Shown piece by piece: positions 28,967 through 34,309 of a DNA stretch of 34,309 nt. Every line of letters begins with the position of its first letter. Position 1 is the stretch's first letter. The stretch is from Bremia lactucae (Eukaryota; Oomycota; Peronosporomycetes; Peronosporales; Peronosporaceae), in assembly GCF_004359215.1 (NCBI RefSeq), contig NC_090611.1, forward strand, positions 193,393 through 227,701, written 5' to 3'. Both the position numbers and the translations under genes were made by a program. Under the pieces are notes generated by a model. That model saw nothing but the letters and a program-made list of their open reading frames with translations. It was not told the origin of the DNA and ran no database searches.

Positions 28967-30204
28967 GAGTGAAGCCTAGCCCTTCATTCCGTGCACCTCT
29001 CCAACGTCTGCCACTTCCGGCAGAATGTTGGCAGTCTGTATCTAGGGACTTCGTCTTTGGATTTCTCATAGACGATCGTAAAGACAATGGAATCCTTATT
29101 TTGTAGGCAGATTCAGCAAGATGGTACGTCTTTCTGCCGTACCAAGGTCGATTACGGCTTCGGGTTGTGCCCGTGTCTTTATTGACACGGTATTCAAACT
29201 CCATGGGTTATCCCGTGAATTGGTTTCGGATAGAGATCCGAGATTCACGGCGGAGTTCTGGCAATCCGTCTTCCGATCTCTTGGAACACGGCTGACTATA
29301 TCAACTTCTGATCATCCAGAGACAGACAGTCAGACGAAACGCGCAAATCGCGTCCTCGAAGAGATACTTCGAGCTTACGTCCAATCATATCCGACCTGAA
29401 CCGAGTTTTTACCGAAGGTCGAATTCAATTATCAACCATTCCGTGTATACGTCTACAAAGCAGACATCATTCTTTGTGAATGGCTTTCGCTTTCCGCGCA
29501 TACTCACCCAGTTGGAAAGATCCTCTAGTTTAAGGGGGGGGGTATACTCGCACGAGCAAAACCGTTTCTGTCTCGTGCTCATCACCCCTCGAAGTTACAA
29601 ACGACGCGAATGAGGTCGATGTCGAAGCAACCGACATCGAAGTTGAGAAAAATATCATGGCAGTGCGCACAAAGCGCGCTGGAAAAGATAAAACACATGA
29701 GTCAGCAGAGGAATTTCTGCTGGCTCAAGAATTAGTTGTCCGTTTCGTACAGGATCTCATTGCTAACGCAGTGGACCGTTATAAATGGAACGCAGACAAA
29801 AATGGACGAGCAAATGTTCAGTCATTCAAATTTAATGACATAATACTCATTACAAGTGTTCCGTCATCAACTTTGTTTGATGAATAAAGAAAGCCTACAC
29901 AGAAGATAAAGACCTTCTACGTTTAACGGATCATCTGATGAATCCATCCAATAAATCTGCTAAAGATTTACCGGCTTTAGATCGATCGTCATCCGATCGA
30001 TACACAACACTCAACGGCTTACTGTACTTATCAGCCGTTTCCGGCGAAACTGCACGTGTCGCTTGCGCATCATGTACGAGTGTCACGATGCACCAACAAG
30101 TGGGTATCGTGACGTGAGAAAACTTATCTCACAGTAGACTTTTACTGGCCCCGCCAGTATCAGTTCGTGCGCAAATACATTCGTGCTTGCGAGGTATGTC
30201 ACCA
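28967..30204 (+). pseudogene. Integrase segment in permuted order, inserted before the 3' LTR
   Basis: Begins VKPSPSFRAPLQRLPLPAECWQSVY (28970-29045), then the catalytic core MVRLSAVPRSITASGCARV, ELVSDRDPRFTAEFWQSV and TSDHPETDSQTKRANRVLEE (29121-29399; VSDRDPRF and the ...Glu block present), then FFVNGFRFPRILTQLE and an integrase C-part to FNDIILI near 29850. At that point it joins TSVPSSTLFDE, the linker that normally precedes integrase, and continues through DLLRLTDHLMNPSNKSAKDL, YTTLNGLLYLSAV, LRIMYECHDAPTSGYRD to RKYIRACEV (about 30200). So the zinc-binding N-terminal half follows the core instead of preceding it. The right copy has no such insert. Stops and shifts make it non-functional. 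Confidence 0.7.
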
Positions 30205-30283
30205 TTAAATACCTTTTTAATTAAGTGGTCTTAAAGTGACCACTCTATTCAATGACAGTAAGAGTTATTGTTAACTGTCGTTT

Positions 30284-30296
30284 AAGGGAGTGGTGG
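30284..30296 (+). other. Polypurine tract of copy D
   Basis: AAGGGAGTGGTGG directly before the LTR start TGTAACGG. The preceding 80 bases resemble the sequence before the opposed LTR at 31055-31140. Confidence 0.6.
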
Positions 30297-30637
30297 TGTA
30301 ACGGTGTATCGTCACATGAAATTAATACTTAGAGTTGTTAGTTAATATATTAACTTAAAGGTAGATTAGATAATATTTGGAGGTTTACTACTTTACATCG
30401 TTATATTCGGAAGGCTTATCCATTGGTAGATATAGGCCATTACATATACTTGCTCCGCGGTCCAGTCAGCACTGGACGCGCATTAAGTGAGAGACAGATA
30501 AGACGTGATTACATGTTGTATTAGCATATAATTAAGTTAGTATTAAATAGATAGGAGCAGAAGAGCTTTATTATATTAAATACAGTTTACTTTCAACCCT
30601 CTTTAAAGCAAGTGTTTTAAAGAGAGTATTCCTTTAG
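30297..30637 (+). repeat. 3' LTR of copy D, lacking its last ~80-100 bases (family 1)
   Basis: Starts TGTAACGGTGTATCGTCACATG and follows family 1 up to AAGTGTTTTAAAGAGAGT near 30627, where it abuts the opposed LTR. The missing end is the part with the TGTACTG...CAGTACA motif. Confidence 0.75.
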
Positions 30638-31054
30638 CGGGGCACTACTGACTTGTACTGCTTCAGTACAAGTCCACTTCGCACTACCTGACGTCACTTC
30701 ACGTTCACTAGTGCATGCAGAGAAAGATTCTCTTTAAAACACTTGCTCTAAAGAGGGTTGATTAAAAACTGTATTAATATAAATAAGTACTTTTGTTCTA
30801 TCTACTTAATACTAACTTGATTATAAACTAATACAAAACATGTAATATAGTCTTATCTGTCTCTCTTTTTGCGCGCGTCCAGCGCTGACTGGACCGCGGA
30901 GAAAGTAGGTATAATGGCCTTTATCTACCAATGGATAAGCTTTTAGAATACTACCATGTAAAGTACTATTCTCCAAATATTATCTACCTTTAAGATGATA
31001 TATTAATTAACAACCTTTAAGTGCTCATTTCATGTAACGATATACCCCGTTACA
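30638..31054 (-). repeat. 3' LTR of copy E, opposed to the LTR of copy D (family 1)
   Basis: Minus-strand reading starts TGTAACGGGGTATATCG (31054) and runs almost to the family end (GTGCCCCG at 30638), 417 bases. With 30297-30627 it forms an inverted repeat of about 330 bases per arm with a ~100-base centre; the two LTRs differ clearly, by eye about 15%. Confidence 0.75.
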
Positions 31055-31067
31055 TCACCCAAACCTT
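31055..31067 (-). other. Polypurine tract of copy E
   Basis: Minus-strand AAGGTTTGGGTGA directly before the LTR start at 31054; diverged from that of copy D. Confidence 0.5.
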
Positions 31068-31139
31068 AAACGACAATAACTCTGACTGTCATTAAATAAA
31101 GTAACCACTATAGAACTGCTTAAAAAAACGATGTTGATT

Positions 31140-32224
31140 GTTCAGAGCCATCATTTTTAATTCTATCGCATGAGTAGCAAGTCCATGCGGTATGCGGCCC
31201 CTTCGGCTGCGGTTCATCCAACCGCGGGCGACGCATTATTGTCTCATGCGGCAGACAGGGGTGCCTGCCGCAGTATCATCTTCTCCCGCAAGATTGACTG
31301 TTGCGGGTGCACGTGGTGAGTCACCTCGTGAATGCGACCCCTCTTTGGTGATCGACTACGAATGCGAGTCAGACAAAATGGCCGACTCGTGGAGGACGGA
31401 ACGGTCGTCTGATCATCGTCAGGCGGCTGACTATGAGCCTTCGAATGAGGGGGATCATTCGAGTAGACGTGCCAGTAGCATTCGCTACAGCATGTTCGAT
31501 TCCTTCGAATGATTCATCATCGCCAGCACCGTCTATCGTGCCGTCACCCGCACATATTTATGTGCGTGGTGATGGCGATGAAGTAGGCCATCGTAAGAAA
31601 AGTTCTTGTGGTACCCCCTGCTTCAGTGGGCACCACAAGAACTTGTATTACAATAAAATGTCTTGTTTTAGCTAATCAATAGCTTGTCTGGAGAGTCTAC
31701 TCCTCCCAATAAATATCCCTTATTTATTGCGACAAAGCTACATGGGCTTGATCTTGGCGCGAAGAACTTCCGCGCTGAGGAAGATTTTTATGACGATGCC
31801 TTTTTAAGCATCGTCGGTAGAGTGGCAACAACAAGCGAGAAAAAAGCTCGTTGATGCAAGCCTGGAACGCGTTTATTCGCAATGTCAAAGTCATTGGACG
31901 CGAAGCCTGGCTCAACGAATTGACGCGATTCGCGTAAAGCTTGAAAAACGAACTCCAACTGATGCAAGATTTAAACTGCATCGGTTGTCTGGTGAGGAAA
32001 AGATTCCATTCCTCACGTGTGGTAATCCCTGTCCAAGTTGTGTCGACAACACGAAACGGGTGAAAGGGGATGATTATTCCTTTTCTCCGCCCTGGGGAAG
32101 GGCTAGCATACATACATCGGGCAGAATGCGCAAAAATCGTATCCTCTCTATCGAGATGCGTGATGCGATTAATGTTTTGCAATCGATTTACATGCGCCAG
32201 AGACGCATGTTTTGTGATGGACCT
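31140..32224 (-). other. 3' tail of copy E
   Basis: Counterpart of 27881-28966. Similarity to the left arm is high toward the chromodomain and drops toward 31140. Plus-strand frames such as 31192-31512 read through this tail and are shadows. Confidence 0.55.
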
Positions 32225-32831
32225 TCTGATCCATCGGATGGGTCTCGTCATACTGACGGACAAGGCCTCACTGTCAACAATCAGCTGGGAACGAGGCTCC
32301 CAGCTGTTATGTGAAGGTAGATATCCGCGCCAGCGAACAAGATAATTCGTTTGCTGCCCCTTCACATCACGGTGGTTTCGAATATGTTCCACAAGGAAAC
32401 GTTGACCACCACGAGAATCCAGCAATGGTTGTGGTGGAGGAGGTCAAACTAGATCTGGCCTGTGTGTCGGATCTAGAGTCGAAGATCGACAAACTCGACA
32501 ACTTCCTCCATGTATTGGAGGAGGGTCTTGATCAAGACCGCGAAAAGCGTCATTCGTTGGAGCAGACGGTCTAGGCTCACTATATCGAACGGTTGGAAAA
32601 CCGTTCAAAGAGTGCGTACTCAATGTTGGAATACGAACGGAAGTATCACAATCTTCGGGATGAGCTGTCGTCAGCTCATCGCGGTTTCGTGGACCTTCGG
32701 ACCCGATATGAGAATCAGGTCAGTGACCACAAGAATCCTTAAAGGATTCTTGAAAAGGGTGGTCAAATTTGTCCTCGGGAGAAACCGCGAACTGACGGTA
32801 CGAACGGAGCCGACCAACGTAAAACGTATTC
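32225..32831 (-). pseudogene. Pol C-terminus: linker and chromodomain of copy E, integrase missing
   Basis: Same junction as in copy D: SNSEINPTVA of the RNase H linker leads straight to the FYVGRLRPY region at about 32831. The chromodomain FLVEHIRNHRDVKG, NYLVRWRGYLPSHNSWEPRS lies at about 32270-32400 and here keeps the Gly of LVRWRGY. The antisense coiled-coil-like frame at 32311-32690 is a shadow of this linker. Confidence 0.8.
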
Positions 32832-33310
32832 TGGCAACAGTGGGATTAATTTCACTGTTGGAGTGCACAGCCGACTCGAAATCGGGTCGGCGCCATAATG
32901 CATCAGCGACGACATAAAGTCGTCCTGGTTTATATATAGCGGAGAATTCTACTCCGCGAAGAAGGATAGCCACCTCGGCATTCTTTGCGAGAGGCGTGGG
33001 CTGTTGACGGCCGTGCGTAATGACGCACGGTCCGTATATACGATGAACTGTCTATCTCCGAGGAGACGGACCCTAAACTTTGCCAGTGCATTTTTTATGG
33101 CAAGGCGTTGCTTGTCATGCACTGGGTAATTGCGTTCAGCTGTTTGCAGCTGACGCGATTGGTAACAGACGACGCGCTCCGCGCCGTCTGTATCGTATTG
33201 CATTAACGCACCGCCGATTGCGAAATCGATGGCGTCAAAGACCACACGGAATGGTCTGTCTTGATCGCCAAGATGGGCGATTACATCAAGCTCTGCTTGA
33301 AACCTTCAAA
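32832..33310 (-). pseudogene. RNase H of copy E
   Basis: Open frame 32949-33245: AIDFAIGGALMQYDTDGAE, CYQSRQLQTAERNYPVHDKQ, IVYTDRASLRTAVNSPRLSQ, then KPGRLYVVADALWRRPDFES in the next frame. The first catalytic Asp block reads VFDAID instead of VCDASD. Confidence 0.8.
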
Positions 33311-34309
33311 GGAACGCTTAAAATAATGTTCCGTAACCATTTCTTGTCTTCTCATGACACGAGAGAGATAAAATGTCGTCTCGGCATAATTGCGTGAGTA
33401 CTGTGAAGTACGCCGCTAGCCCAAAGAACTTTCTAAGTACCTTTACAGCGACTGGTATTGGCCATTTGGTGATTGCTTTGATCTTTTCGGGATCAGGGCG
33501 CACGCCGTGTTTACCGCCGATGCACTTAGAAAGTGGTATTTCCCTTGCAGCGAATATTTACTTTCAAAAATTTGTGTACAACTTATTCTTTCGCACAAGT
33601 GTAAGAACCTGACGAACGTGAGTTTTATGAACTTCGATATCCGTCCTTCCGTCCATGGCCCGTCTATGGACGAATACATCGTCAAAAATACTCTGTGCGA
33701 ATTCTCGCACCGATCTCAACAGATTCGTTTCGCATCTGTTGGATGTTGCAGGGGCGTAACTAAGCCCCTGAGGCGTCACTAGCTATTTCTAGAGCATCCC
33801 ACTAAGAGTGCTCACTGCTGTGTACGGGATGTCCCGTTCACGCATAAGGATTTGATAAAACCCATCCATCAGATCCATAGACGAAAAGAACGTACTCTTA
33901 GACATACCATCTATGATTATGTCTTTTCTAGGTATCGGCGTTTGAGCCGGTACTGTTTCAGCATTCAGTTTGTTGAATGCGTGCACTATCCGCGTCCCTC
34001 CTGTGGCCTTTCGCACACAGAAGGTCCGAAAGCTATGTGGGGAGGTTGACTCCCTTATATGGCCCGCTTTTACTCGATCGGTAAAGAATTTATCGATCGC
34101 AAGTACTTGTTCACGAGGCAGTGGCCACTGCTTCATGACACGGTACTCCGAGCCCAGTTTGAGCTCGATCTCATGTCGAGTGCCTTTATCCTTAGGCAAC
34201 TCGCATGGAACTGCTTCAGGGAATACATCCCTGAATTCTATTAAATCCTCGTATAGAGGAATTCCCTTAAGTGACTCCCAATATTGAGTACTGTATCTTT
34301 TAATCCGAG
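33311..34309 (-). pseudogene. Reverse transcriptase of copy E (partial, continues past the window)
   Basis: Frame 33789-34199 holds EYRVMKQWPLPREQVLAIDK, IVHAFNKLNAETVPAQTPI and SSMDLMDGFYQILMRERDI, ending in the same stop position as copy D. Then GLSYAPATSNRCETNLLRS and IFDDVFVHRRAMDG with the same IFDD change, and PNGQYQ/KWPIPVAVKVLRKFFGLAAY. The shared stops show that both arms derive from one already dead sequence. Confidence 0.8.

Larger units (their letters stand above)
21258..30637 (+). mobile_element. Composite plus-strand Gypsy copy D (LTR family 1)
   Basis: 5' LTR, primer-binding site, internally deleted gag, an inverted LTR-gag block of another family (22113-23315), protease, RT, assembly gap, RT/RNase H, chromodomain, tail, a permuted integrase segment, polypurine tract and a 3' LTR that lacks its end. 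Both LTRs belong to family 1, which is why I read it as one element that was later rearranged. Non-functional. Confidence 0.65.
31140..34309 (-). mobile_element. Minus-strand Gypsy copy E: right arm of the inverted duplication, runs off the right edge
   Basis: Reverse complement of 24901-28966 without the gap block and without the permuted integrase insert. Read from 34309 down: RT, RNase H, linker and chromodomain, tail. Its LTR is at 30638-31054. Confidence 0.85.

Noticed and set aside
29531..29542. Run of G taken at first for a polypurine tract
   Set aside because: It lies within the pol frame and encodes glycines after SSSLR, a known Gly-rich spot after the integrase core; no LTR start follows.
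31192..31675. Plus-strand open frames with acidic repeats-like text, also present at 28422-28797 minus
   Set aside because: They lie antisense in the element's 3' tail, overlap each other in two frames and have no known domain; treated as shadows.
32311..32690. Coiled-coil-like protein on the plus strand (and its twin on the minus strand at 27400-27786), conserved in both arms
   Set aside because: The opposite strand reads a long pol linker (SEDLRNRDELTTAHPED to DPTHRPDL) that leads into the chromodomain with one stop. The heptad look comes from antisense of that Pro/Ser/Arg-rich linker, and conservation in both arms only reflects the duplication.
1..34309. CRISPR arrays, tRNA and rRNA genes, bacterial-type operons
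   Set aside because: No regularly spaced repeats, no cloverleaf-like or rRNA sequence seen by eye, and the genes are eukaryotic with introns.

Overview
The window looks like nuclear DNA of an oomycete, most likely Peronosporaceae (Phytophthora or a downy mildew). Grounds: a 16-base match region to the oomycete Inr-like core promoter motif in front of the HSF gene, short GT-AG introns of 53-68 bases, and Ty3/Gypsy chromodomain elements and a MULE transposase whose protein motifs resemble those I know from oomycete genomes. The genus cannot be fixed from the sequence alone.

Layout. (1) Positions 1-1066, minus strand: 5' end of a Ty3/Gypsy element (LTR, primer-binding site, open gag) running off the left edge. 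(2) Positions 1067-8613: a small island of three conserved host genes, all on the plus strand: a heat-shock-factor transcription factor (2457-3317), a kaptin-like KICSTOR subunit (three visible exons, to 5209) and a mitochondrial intermediate peptidase (five exons, 5722-8097). Two long, nearly perfect snap-back hairpins lie between the first element and the HSF gene. (3) Positions 8614-14990: a decayed plus-strand Gypsy copy (LTR, gag, protease, RT, RNase H, integrase, tail, second LTR start) with a local inversion of its integrase core. (4) Positions about 15040-16630: a decayed MULE transposase with an inferred intron, DDE-type motifs, SWIM finger and zinc knuckle. (5) Positions 17290-20340: a truncated minus-strand Gypsy copy. 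(6) Positions 21258-34309: a complex Gypsy nest. A plus-strand copy (LTR at 21258, 3' LTR at 30297) is interrupted by an inverted LTR-gag piece of a second LTR family and by an assembly gap. It meets a second, minus-strand copy tail to tail, so that 24901-28966 and 31140-34309 form a large inverted duplication whose centre is a pair of opposed LTRs.

Both arms of the duplication lack integrase in the same way: RNase H is joined directly to the linker before the chromodomain. The left copy alone carries, just before its 3' LTR, an integrase segment in permuted order (core and C-terminal part first, zinc-binding N-terminal part second).

The three host genes are not an operon and have no evident shared pathway: one acts in the stress-transcription response, one probably in nutrient signalling to TORC1, one in mitochondrial protein maturation. 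I found no evidence for a new multi-gene system. The points most worth checking are the two hairpins, the inverted duplication with the permuted integrase, and the N-terminus of the kaptin-like gene. All intron boundaries and element limits were set by eye.
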